From Labilithrix sp. (GTDB taxonomy: Bacteria; Myxococcota_A; Polyangia; Polyangiales; Polyangiaceae): a stretch of 49,687 nucleotides of DNA. Below the pieces are notes generated by a model that was not told the origin of the DNA, did not search any database, and saw only the letters and a program-made list of their open reading frames with translations. The first letter of the stretch is position 1, and each line of letters opens with the position of its first letter. A program made the translations under genes and the position numbers. Positions 42,258 through 49,687 of this stretch are shown here, piece by piece. The stretch lies in NCBI GenBank assembly GCA_019637195.1, contig JAHBWA010000060.1, positions 1 through 49,687 of the forward strand, read 5' to 3'.

Positions 42258-44408
42258 GTGCGCGGCGCGGCTCCTGTCCTCGGCGTCGCTCTGATCACGG
42301 CGCTCGCGCCGCTCTCGGCGCGCGCCAGGACGCGCCTCGCCGTCGGCGGAGAGAGCGTCTCCGCGAGCACGCGGAGCGAGCAGACGTTCCACGGGCTGCC
42401 GGTCCTCGGACGCGGCGTCGTCACGGGGGCCGGTCTCCGCGTGGTCGACCTCGAGGCGCGGCTGCCGTCGTCGGCGCGGCCGGTCGTGTCCCGCGCGGAC
42501 GCGGTCGCGGCGGCGCAGCCGTTCACGCGCGTGCCCCTCACGGAGGAGGACGCGAGGCTCGTGGTCCACACCGGCCCGCGCGGCGGCCTGCTCGCGTACC
42601 TCGTCACGCCCGCCGTCGGCCGCGCGCTCCCGACGGCGCCGCTGATCGCGATCGACGCGACGACCGGGCGCGTCCTCGAGGCGCGCGATCGCCTCCGCCG
42701 CGCCAACGCCTTCACCTACCGGGAGAACCCGGTCCGCACGCCCGAGCCCGAGCTCTTGCCGCTGCCGGCGGACGTCACGGGCCCGGGCCTGTCGAGCCCG
42801 GCCCTCGTGGCGCGGAGCTGCGTCGATCGCGGCGGCACGCGCGCGGTGGCGATCGGCGGCGTCACGCGCGCGATCCGCGTCTGCGCGCTCGAGCAGGTGG
42901 CGGTGGCGGACGCGGAGGGCGACTTCGTCTTCTCGCCGCGGAGCGCGCCCGATCCCGCGCGAGGGCAGGCCGACCCCTTCGCCGAGACGTCTCTCTTCTG
43001 GCACGCGGCGCGGATCCACGAGCGCTTCCGGGCGCTGGCGTCGGGCCTCGCGCCGTCGTTCGGCGAGCCCCCGCTCGATCTCGTCGCGGGGCTCGCGCTG
43101 CCTCCCGGGATCTCCGAGGGCGATCTCGACGCCGCGTCGAGCCCCGACGCGGAGCTCGCGCCGTTCGCCGGGGCCTTCTATCTCCCGGGGGTCGGCGAGG
43201 GGGAGACGTTCCGCGCGCTCTACGGCGCGACGCGCGGCGCGGTCTGGTTCGGGCGCGGGACCAAGGTCGACTTCGCCTACGACGGAGACGTCGTCGCGCA
43301 CGAGGTCACCCACGCGCTCGTGCACGCGACGCTCGCCGTGGGCGGCTACCGCTGGACGGCGGAGGGCGTGACCGCCGAGCCCGAGGCCGTCGACGAGGCG
43401 CTCGCGGACTACTTCGCCGCGGCGCTGTCCGGCGATCCACTCATCGGCGAGCACGTCGCGACGGAGTCGCCGCAGGTGGCGGCCGCGGCGCGCTCGCTCG
43501 AGCAGATCGCGACGTGCGGCGGCGACATGGTGGGCGCGCCGCACGACGACTCCGTGATCCTCTCCGGCGCGCTGTGGGCGACGCGGAGCGCGCTGCCGGA
43601 GGCGCGGCGGGCCGCCTTCGACGCCGCGGTCCTCGGCGCGCTCCACCTGTCGCCCGGGCGGCGCGACCTCGGGTTCGAGGAGCTGGCCGCGCTGATCCGT
43701 CAGAGCGTCGCCGCCGACGGTGAGATCGCGGGCGCGGCGCCTTCGCTCGACGCGGAGCTCACGCGGCGCGGCGTCCTCCCGCGGTGCGTGCCCGTCCGCA
43801 CGCTCGTCCGAGACGTCCCCCTCCAGGCTGCGCGTCACCCCTTCGTCGCGCCGGGGACCGACGCGGTCGGCAACGAAGCGATCGCGCCCGGCGTCGTGCA
43901 GCTCCGCCTCGAGGTGCCCGACGGCGCGGCGGCGATCACGCTGTCCTTCCGCGCGTCGGGCGTGGGGGCGTCGCCGCTGTTCGGCCGCGCCGGCGCCTCG
44001 TTCCGGCCCGTCGTGCTCGCGTCGTGGGACCGGCCGATCGCCTGGACGCGCGACGCCGCCGGGATCGCCCGCCCGGACGCGCCCGCGCGCGTCCTGCCCG
44101 AGGGTGGCGCGCGGCTCGCCGCCGAGATCGACGTCCCCGCCGGGGCGAAGGTCGCGTACCTCCAGATCGCCAACGAGGGACAGGCCGGCGGCGTCTACGA
44201 CGGTCTGCTCGCCGAGGTCGCGGCCGCCGGTGCTGCCGACGCCGGCGCCGCCGTCGTCGACGCCGGCGAGGACGAGGGAGAGATCCTCGCCGCGGTGGGC
44301 TCCGGGTGCGGCTGCCACGTGGTCGGCGAGGAGGCGCGCGTGGCTCCGATATTCGGCGCCGCGTGCGCAGCCGCCCTCGCCGCGCGCCGCCGCCGTCGCG
44401 GCCGCTGA
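42258..44408 (+). CDS. MYXO-CTERM surface metallopeptidase (thermolysin-like)
   Basis: This is an exported zinc peptidase of 716 residues. The signal peptide ends in PLSARA. An FTP/PepSY-like propeptide region is plausible before residue 200. The catalytic motif is HEVTH (348-352), with the third ligand in DEALADY (E380, D384), the M4/M36-like gluzincin pattern. The C-terminus has an Asp/Ala/Gly linker, then GSGCGCHVV, a hydrophobic stretch (FGAACAAALAA) and RRRRRGR. That is a MYXO-CTERM sorting signal, so the enzyme is probably surface-anchored after processing at the CGC. GTG 42258 begins the signal peptide. It could act on the neighbouring PxPCL products, but only proximity suggests this. 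Confidence 0.82.
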   Translation: MRGAAPVLGVALITALAPLSARARTRLAVGGESVSASTRSEQTFHGLPVLGRGVVTGAGLRVVDLEARLPSSARPVVSRADAVAAAQPFTRVPLTEEDARLVVHTGPRGGLLAYLVTPAVGRALPTAPLIAIDATTGRVLEARDRLRRANAFTYRENPVRTPEPELLPLPADVTGPGLSSPALVARSCVDRGGTRAVAIGGVTRAIRVCALEQVAVADAEGDFVFSPRSAPDPARGQADPFAETSLFWHAARIHERFRALASGLAPSFGEPPLDLVAGLALPPGISEGDLDAASSPDAELAPFAGAFYLPGVGEGETFRALYGATRGAVWFGRGTKVDFAYDGDVVAHEVTHALVHATLAVGGYRWTAEGVTAEPEAVDEALADYFAAALSGDPLIGEHVATESPQVAAAARSLEQIATCGGDMVGAPHDDSVILSGALWATRSALPEARRAAFDAAVLGALHLSPGRRDLGFEELAALIRQSVAADGEIAGAAPSLDAELTRRGVLPRCVPVRTLVRDVPLQAARHPFVAPGTDAVGNEAIAPGVVQLRLEVPDGAAAITLSFRASGVGASPLFGRAGASFRPVVLASWDRPIAWTRDAAGIARPDAPARVLPEGGARLAAEIDVPAGAKVAYLQIANEGQAGGVYDGLLAEVAAAGAADAGAAVVDAGEDEGEILAAVGSGCGCHVVGEEARVAPIFGAACAAALAARRRRRGR

Positions 44409-44455
44409 CGCCCGCGCCGTCACGCGCGCTCGGCGCGGTCGCGGCCGCTGACGCT
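44395..44455. repeat. Duplicated sequence around the peptidase stop codon
   Basis: gtcgcggccgctgacgc occurs at 44395-44411, covering the peptidase stop codon, and again at 44439-44455 downstream. The unit is about 44 bp. Confidence 0.7.
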
Positions 44456-44521
44456 CGCGGGGCGGCGGTGACACGTCCGCGCTGTCCGACGCCTCGTCGC
44501 GTGGGGGTGAGCCGGGAAGAC

Positions 44522-44563
44522 AAAACGCCGAGCCGGCGTCCGCGGGATCCGCGGCGCCGGCTC
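44522..44563 (-). terminator. Rho-independent terminator of the Cys-rich lipoprotein gene
   Basis: GAGCCGGCG-t-CCGCGG and CCGCGGCGCCGGCTC form a 15-bp stem with a single bulge and a 3-base loop (44530-44563). On the minus strand it is followed by GGCGTTTTGTCTT. It begins 35 bases after the stop codon at 44598. Confidence 0.75.
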
Positions 44564-44597
44564 GGAGGTCACGCCTCGCGGCGTGGTCGTCTCTGCT

Positions 44598-47500
44598 TCA
44601 GCGGGGGAAGCAGTAGTTCCGGTCGGCCTCCTCGTAGCAGTGGTCGCCCACGTACGCCGAGAAGGTGCCCGGCGTGCCGTAGATGGAGCCCGCCTTGAAG
44701 GTCTCGGACGCCGGGTTCTTGTTCCTCGCGCAGTGCTGCCCCGTCCCGTACCCGGACACCCACGCCGTGTGCGTGATCCTGTCGGGCTCGACCGAGCAGT
44801 AGTAGTTCGAGGCCGAGCCGCCGAAGATGTGCGCGCAGGCTTCGAGGCAAGAATACGTCGGGGGCTTGGCGCTCCAGGGGCCGCCGTCCGTCAGCTGGTA
44901 GGCCCGCGCGCCGCAGACGACCTTGACGTCGGTGACGTCCGTAGCGACCGTGCCCGTGCCGCGCTGCACCACGCACGCCTTGTTCGCCGGCGACTGCGTG
45001 ACCGTCACCGCGTACGTGCTCTCGCGCTCGATCGGTGCGGGGAACGTGAACGGGTCGTTCGCGGCGAGGGTGAGCGACTGCGCGCTCCCGTTCAGCGCGA
45101 TGCTGACCTGCTCACCGTCAGCGAGCCCCTGGACGGCGCCGCCGATCAGGAACTTGGGCATCGGCGCGCAGGCGTTCGCCTCGCAGATGCCGCTCCGGCA
45201 GTGCGCGCCCTCGGTGCACTCGACGCAGGAGCCGCCGCTGCAGTGCGTGCTCGCGCAGTCGGCGCCGACGTGGCAGCTCTGCGCGAGCGCGCAGCGCGCC
45301 GAGCAGGTCCCGCCGCAGTCGACGTCGCCTTCGCCGCCGTTCTTCACGCCGTCGTCGCACGTCGGGGCCGCGCAAGCGTGCCCGCTGCAGATGCCGCTCG
45401 CGCACTGGTCGGCGCGCTCGCACTCGACGCAGCGGTTCTCGAAGCAGCTGCCGCTCGCGCAGTCCGCGCCCGACTTGCACATCTGGGTGATGTCGCAGGT
45501 CGCGCCACAAGAGCCGCCGCAGTCCACGTCCGTCTCGTTGCCGGTCCAGGCGCCGTCGTCGCAGCCCACGGCCGTCGGCCGCTGGCAGGTGCCGTCGGTG
45601 CAGAGCAGGGCGTGGGGCCCGCGGCTGCAGTCCGTGTGGCTGTTGCACGCCTGGCCCACGCCGCAGCGCGCGCAGTTGTTGAGGCCGCCGCAGTCGAGGT
45701 CCGTCTCACCGGACGACACCTTGCGGTCGAGGCAGGCCGACGCCACGCAGTGCGTGCCGTTGGAGTAGCCCGAGGCGCAGTCGGCGTCGATCGCGCACTG
45801 CGCGCCGGTCTTGCACTTGGCCGCGCAGGAGCCGCCGCAGTCGATGCCGCTCTCGTCGCCGTTCCTCACGCCGTCGGAGCAGCGATCCGCCACGCAGACG
45901 CCGTGGCCGGCGACCTTGTTGCAGAAGCCGGACGCGCAGTCCGCGCCCGAGTTGCAGCTCTTGCCGACGGCGCACTTGGCGGAGCAGGTGCCTCCGCAGT
46001 CGACGTCGGACTCCTTGGCCGAGACGACACCGTCGAAGCACGGCGCCACCTTGCAGACGCCTCCGCTGCAGGCCGCGGGGGCGGCGCAGTCGGAGTTCAC
46101 CTTGCACTTCTTCTCGGCGGCGCACGCCTGGCAGCCGCCGCCGCCGCAGTCCGTGTCGGTCTCGCGCTCGTCGCGCTTTCCGTTCTGGCAGGTCGGCGTG
46201 CAGTAGCCGAGCCCGCGCGCGATCTCCCACGTCTTTTCGTAGAGCGGGAACTCGGTGTTCCACGGCTCGATGGGGCCGATGTCGAAGCCGGCGTTCTGCC
46301 CGGCCGTGCCGGCGTAGCTCGAGCCGGGCGCTTGCAGTCGCGCGCCGAGCTGGATGCCGACGTTGCCGTAGAGGCCGACGGCGACGTTGCCCTTGGGGCG
46401 CGTCGACGTCTCGGCGCACTTCGACTCGTAGCTGGCGCGGGCGACGAGCGAGCCGCGCAGACCGACGGTGAGGCCGGCGCTGTCGTAGAGCATCGTGTTG
46501 ATGCGCGGGATGAGCCCGCACGTCACGGCGATGCTGCCGCTGCCGAGCACCTGCACCTCGCGCCGCGAGCGGCGGTCGAACGCCGGGCCGCTCAGCGTGG
46601 GCTTGCCGCCCGACTCGTAGCGCGCGGAGAACTTGAAGGTCGCCGCCTGCTCGAACTCGACCGAGCCCTTGATCGCGGCCTTCGCTTCGAAGCCGCACTC
46701 GACGTCGACCTGGACGGTGGAGACGAGGACGACGGGGACGGGGCCTGCCATGAGGACCTTGGTCGAGGGCTTGGAGACGAAGATCGGCTTGCGCCACCCG
46801 CCCGCCGGCTTCATGTCCGAGTCGCCGAAGAGCGCCTGGCGCTCCTTCGAGAGGACCTCCTGCGCGAACTCGGCGTCCTTGCCGAGGCGCTCCTCGAGCT
46901 TGCTGCCGGCCTCGCCGCCGGCCGACGCGATCCCCGCCTCGAGGTCGAAGTTCACGCCGAACTTCGCCTCCGCGCGGGAGTCGATGTTGATCCAGCTGGC
47001 GAAGGGCTCCCGGTTCTTGTGGACGATGTTCGGGATCCTCGCGCCGACCTGGAAGCCGGGGTTGACGAACACCTTCGCGTTCATGTCCGCGCTGCCCTTG
47101 ATGTACAGCTCGAGGGGCGTCTTGCCGCTCTTGATCGTCTTCTTGTAGTTCATGTTGGAGAACAGCGGGAAAGCCGCCTGTCCGCCAATGTTGGGGGAGA
47201 TCGAGACCGCGCCGCTGAAGCTCGGAGGGGTGATGGCGCTGATGGCGTTCTGCGCGACGCTCGCCACGGCCTTGGCGGCGCCGGTGACGGCCTTCTTGAT
47301 GGCGCCGAAGAACGGCTGCTGGCCCTCGATCCACACGTACTCCATCGGGTCCGGCGCGTCGTCGAGCAGCGGCTCGCCCGGCATGAAGACGTCGGGCGAG
47401 AACATGTAGAGGTTCTTGGCCGCCCACTCGAGGTCGAGCTTGTCGAGGTCGACGTCCTTGGCGTCGGCCGGGTCGTACGTCGACTGGAAGTCGCCGCTGA

Positions 47501-47987
47501 CGACGTCCTCGAGGCTCACGGTCTCGGTGGCGACGATGATCCGATCTCCGTCCTCGCGAACGGACACGACGCGCCGCGCGAAGCCGAGCGGGTTCTGCCC
47601 GGCGCCCTCGCCGGGAGCGGACACGACGACCCGGCCCGGCGCCCAGTCACGCACCTCGGGGGTCTCGAGGGCCGAGAAGACGAGCTCGTCGGGGTGCACG
47701 ACGACGGTGTCCTTCTCCGCCGCGGAGACCGGCTCCACCCACGGCTGCGGCGCCAGGTGGTTGAAGTCCGGCTCGAAGGACGGGTTCCACTTGAGGGTCG
47801 AGAGATCGTCCTGCTCGTCGTCGTCGGGCGTCGACGGCGGCGTCACGACGGCGGAGGCTGGCTCGCGGCCGTCGGGGGGAGCGCTCGCCGCGCTACCACC
47901 GTCGGACGAGCACGCCGCGATCAACGCGGCGACGCATGGCGTGAGCAACCAGAGCGCCTTCGTGCGGCGCGGAAACCGTTCTTGCAT
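44598..47987 (-). CDS. Large Cys-rich repeat lipoprotein
   Basis: The signal peptide TKALWLLTPCVAALIAAC ends at a lipobox. About 530 residues of a largely beta domain of unknown family follow; it contains an Ala-rich helix (AIKKAVTGAAKAVASVAQNA) and few cysteines. From about residue 590 come six Cys-rich repeats of the form C-DG-x-NG-xE-xD-x-DCGG-xC-xxKC, then GxxC and DCxSGxC (two extended by an extra CxxxxxCxSGxC unit). A beta domain and a Cys-containing C-terminal domain (SCLEACAHIFGG to HCYEEADRNYCFPR) complete it. Such repeats are common in myxobacterial surface and MopE-like proteins and are probably disulphide- or metal-stabilised. ATG 47987 is chosen over 47999. Length 1129 residues. 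Function unknown. Confidence 0.8.
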   Translation of the reverse strand: MQERFPRRTKALWLLTPCVAALIAACSSDGGSAASAPPDGREPASAVVTPPSTPDDDEQDDLSTLKWNPSFEPDFNHLAPQPWVEPVSAAEKDTVVVHPDELVFSALETPEVRDWAPGRVVVSAPGEGAGQNPLGFARRVVSVREDGDRIIVATETVSLEDVVSGDFQSTYDPADAKDVDLDKLDLEWAAKNLYMFSPDVFMPGEPLLDDAPDPMEYVWIEGQQPFFGAIKKAVTGAAKAVASVAQNAISAITPPSFSGAVSISPNIGGQAAFPLFSNMNYKKTIKSGKTPLELYIKGSADMNAKVFVNPGFQVGARIPNIVHKNREPFASWINIDSRAEAKFGVNFDLEAGIASAGGEAGSKLEERLGKDAEFAQEVLSKERQALFGDSDMKPAGGWRKPIFVSKPSTKVLMAGPVPVVLVSTVQVDVECGFEAKAAIKGSVEFEQAATFKFSARYESGGKPTLSGPAFDRRSRREVQVLGSGSIAVTCGLIPRINTMLYDSAGLTVGLRGSLVARASYESKCAETSTRPKGNVAVGLYGNVGIQLGARLQAPGSSYAGTAGQNAGFDIGPIEPWNTEFPLYEKTWEIARGLGYCTPTCQNGKRDERETDTDCGGGGCQACAAEKKCKVNSDCAAPAACSGGVCKVAPCFDGVVSAKESDVDCGGTCSAKCAVGKSCNSGADCASGFCNKVAGHGVCVADRCSDGVRNGDESGIDCGGSCAAKCKTGAQCAIDADCASGYSNGTHCVASACLDRKVSSGETDLDCGGLNNCARCGVGQACNSHTDCSRGPHALLCTDGTCQRPTAVGCDDGAWTGNETDVDCGGSCGATCDITQMCKSGADCASGSCFENRCVECERADQCASGICSGHACAAPTCDDGVKNGGEGDVDCGGTCSARCALAQSCHVGADCASTHCSGGSCVECTEGAHCRSGICEANACAPMPKFLIGGAVQGLADGEQVSIALNGSAQSLTLAANDPFTFPAPIERESTYAVTVTQSPANKACVVQRGTGTVATDVTDVKVVCGARAYQLTDGGPWSAKPPTYSCLEACAHIFGGSASNYYCSVEPDRITHTAWVSGYGTGQHCARNKNPASETFKAGSIYGTPGTFSAYVGDHCYEEADRNYCFPR

Positions 47988-48279
47988 CGATGATCTCATC
48001 TAGTTTTGGCGGAGGTTCGGTCCTCGGCTCGTTCGGGCTCCGCTGTCGGGGGCCCGCATCGTCGATGCGTGTCCCGGGTCGCGCCTGCTCGAGGTGAGGA
48101 CATGGACGGTGGCGTGTCTCGACACCTAACGGCCGCGCGCCACCCCGGTGTAGGCCGCGACGGAAGACTGGTTTCGCAATGGGGCGGCGGTGTATGTGCG
48201 AGGGGACTCGGGTGGGCTCCGGTGAGCGGAGCCGGCTCGTCTCGAGAGCGGTCCCCCGTCGGCCGGGGGCGCGCGCCGA
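47988..48279. other. 292-bp intergenic stretch, nothing recognised
   Basis: The stretch lies between the start of the Cys-rich lipoprotein gene and the end of the next minus-strand gene. It contains a TAGATG box about 9 nt before ATG 47987. I see no RNA gene, repeat array or further coding region that can be supported. Confidence 0.5.
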
Positions 48280-49169
48280 TCACTCGGGCGAGTCGTGTCC
48301 GTCCACGATCTCTCCGAGCGCGCGGAGATCGAGCCGCGCCAGCCAGCGGCCGTGAGCCTCGGCGAGGCCCGCGTCGCGAGCGCGTGAGCGCAGGCGTCCG
48401 AGCGCGCGCCGCTCGAGATCGAGGAACGTCGCCGCGCCCGCGGCGGCGGTCTCCGCGACGGTCGCCTCGTGCGCGGCCTGCCACGCGGCGTGCTCGGCGT
48501 CCGGGCAGCCGAGGCCCGGGAGGCCGACGACGATGGAGCGCGCGTGCGTCCGGCCGCGCAGGCCGAGCGGCCGCGCCAGCCACACCTCGAAGCGAGGCAA
48601 GGACGGCGCCGCGGGCGCGATCATGGCGAGCGCCGCGGCGACCTCGCCGAGCGCGGCGGCGGGGAGCGCGCCGAGCGTCGCGAACGCGGGGAGCTCGAGC
48701 TCGGTGGCGGCGCGGAGCACCTCGGCGATGGCGCCGGCGCTCGCGGCGAGGGCGAGGGCGTCGGCGCTCACGACGTCGCCGGCCGTCAGCGCGGCGAGCT
48801 CGCGATCGCTCGCGCGTGCGCTGTCCTCGGCGGACGCGAAGAGCCACGCCAGCGCCTGGGCCCGCGCGAGGACGTCGTGGGTCTTTGCCGCGCGGGCGAG
48901 CGTCAGGACGTCTTCGCCGAGCGGCCGGGCAGAGGGCGGCCCCAGGTCGGCGCCGGCGTGGGCGATCCACGCCGGCGAGTAGCACGACGCGGCGAGCCCC
49001 GGTGCCTCGACGTGGGCGAGGACGTGGAAGACGCACTCCGTCCAGAGCGGCGCCTGCCGGACGGAGCGGATCAGAGCGGCACCGTCCCGGCGCGATCGGC
49101 GGTCCGCGCGCGCGCCGCGAGGACGGTCGCCGCACGGGCGACGCGGCGCACGCTCGGTCGGTGGTGCAT
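48280..49169 (-). CDS. Unknown protein with apparent frameshift near 49074
   Basis: From about 49074 to 48280 one frame reads as a credible Ala/Leu-rich alpha-helical protein of 264 residues (IRSVRQAPLWTECVFHVLAH, ASCYSPAWIAHAGADLGPPS, IVVGLPGLGCPDAEHAAWQA). That frame has no ATG, GTG or TTG before it. A different frame begins with ATG 49169 (MHHRPSVRRVARAATVLAAR), 6 nt after TATGAC, runs with high GC at third positions, and stops at TGA 49071 exactly where the other frame takes over. The simplest reading is one gene with a one-base indel, real or a sequencing error. A 32-codon leader peptide plus a CTG start is the alternative. I do not recognise the family. Confidence 0.5.
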
Positions 49170-49175
49170 TCCCGA

Positions 49176-49181
49176 GTCATA
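49176..49181 (-). promoter_or_regulatory. Probable -10 box (TATGAC)
   Basis: TATGAC on the minus strand ends 6 nt before ATG 49169, supporting that ATG as the real start of the frameshifted gene. Confidence 0.35.
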
Positions 49182-49365
49182 GCAGCACGACGCCGATCGT
49201 AGCGCTGTCGCGTCCCGCCACGACGGCGTCGGCGATGATGATCGCTGCCCCGGCCCGGTCGGGCGCGGCCGGTTCACACGTCGAGTGTTCTCGCAGGGCT
49301 GCGCGCGGCGGGCGCGTGGGCACGCCGCTGGCGTCCGCGCCGCGACTTTTCCCGTGGAGGCTCGC

Positions 49366-49687
49366 ATGTCGATCGCGTCCGTGAAACCCAACTTCCTCGC
49401 GCTCCCGAGCGCCGTGCTGCTCGCTCTCACGCTGTCTTCCTGCGAGAAGCGCGAGCCACCGAGCGGCGAGCGCACGCCGACGGAGAACATGCCGCCGGCA
49501 CCCGCGCCGGTCCCGCCGCCGCCGGCTGCGCCGGCCCCGGAGCTTCGCTCCGGCAAGATGACGTCGCCCGAGCAGACGGCCGACGTCGAGTCGAAGGACG
49601 CGCTCAAGGTGGCCGACAGCGACATGAAGAAGGAGCTCGCCGAGCTCGACGCGCTCGGCGCCAAGCCGATCGCGACGCTCGGCGTCG
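49366..49687 (+). CDS. Lipoprotein, 3' end beyond window
   Basis: ATG 49366 has GGAGG 6 nt upstream. The signal peptide ends AVLLALTLSSC, a good lipobox with Cys26. A Pro/Ala-rich linker follows, and then a charged, probably helical part (DALKVADSDMKKELAELDAL). The frame is open to the right edge, so at least 107 residues are present and the C-terminus is missing. No family is recognised. The 196 bp before it (49170-49365) shows no further gene. Confidence 0.7.
   Translation, partial: MSIASVKPNFLALPSAVLLALTLSSCEKREPPSGERTPTENMPPAPAPVPPPPAAPAPELRSGKMTSPEQTADVESKDALKVADSDMKKELAELDALGAKPIATLGV

Overview
The window is very GC-rich DNA packed with genes on both strands, and it looks like a large-genome myxobacterium (Polyangiales or Sorangiineae type). 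The main evidence is a MYXO-CTERM tail on a metallopeptidase (42258-44408), a sigma-54-type promoter in front of a PilA pilin, a PilR-like activator, many small lipoproteins with Asp/Ala/Gly-rich linkers, and Cys-rich surface lipoproteins. No rRNA, tRNA, CRISPR array, phage or intact insertion sequence was seen. Genes were assigned by reading motifs by eye; no database search was run.

Layout. 1-5488: the end of a zinc-ribbon protein, a Flp-pilin-like membrane protein, and a three-gene nucleoside-type ABC importer (ATPase and two permeases) with no binding protein beside it. 5566-9324: hutI, nagZ and a CAP-domain lipoprotein. 9352-23325: a type IV pilin region with four pilin-like genes, a TPR protein, an MFS/spermidine-synthase-like/TPR fusion, two GT-C type membrane glycosyltransferases in line with one pilin, a PilR-type regulator, and a third GT-C enzyme divergent from it. 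23457-29700: a PEGA-domain membrane protein, a decayed gene, a large phosphodiester-glycosidase-like protein and a small lipoprotein. 29851-36989: rimO, lipoproteins, a TetR regulator, a lamin-tail lipoprotein, and a pyrC-carA pair. 44598-49687: a large Cys-rich lipoprotein, an apparently frameshifted unknown gene, and the start of another lipoprotein.

The most interesting part is 37052-42165. Four small proteins share an N-terminal segment (ILARRxxFVAAALA) followed by an Ala-Cys-Gly type site and then 3-5 copies of a Pro-x-Pro-Cys-Leu motif, 14 copies in all. They are interleaved, partly by 4-base stop/start overlaps, with a radical SAM/SPASM enzyme and a cobalamin-type radical SAM enzyme fused to a protein-isoaspartate methyltransferase domain. 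This has the structure of a ribosomally made, post-translationally modified peptide or lipoprotein system. I do not recognise it as a described class.

Two general features stand out. Many starts are preceded at 6-10 nt by a TAnnnT-like hexamer, which suggests widespread leaderless or near-leaderless transcription. Short tandem repeats are common in linkers and just beyond stop codons.
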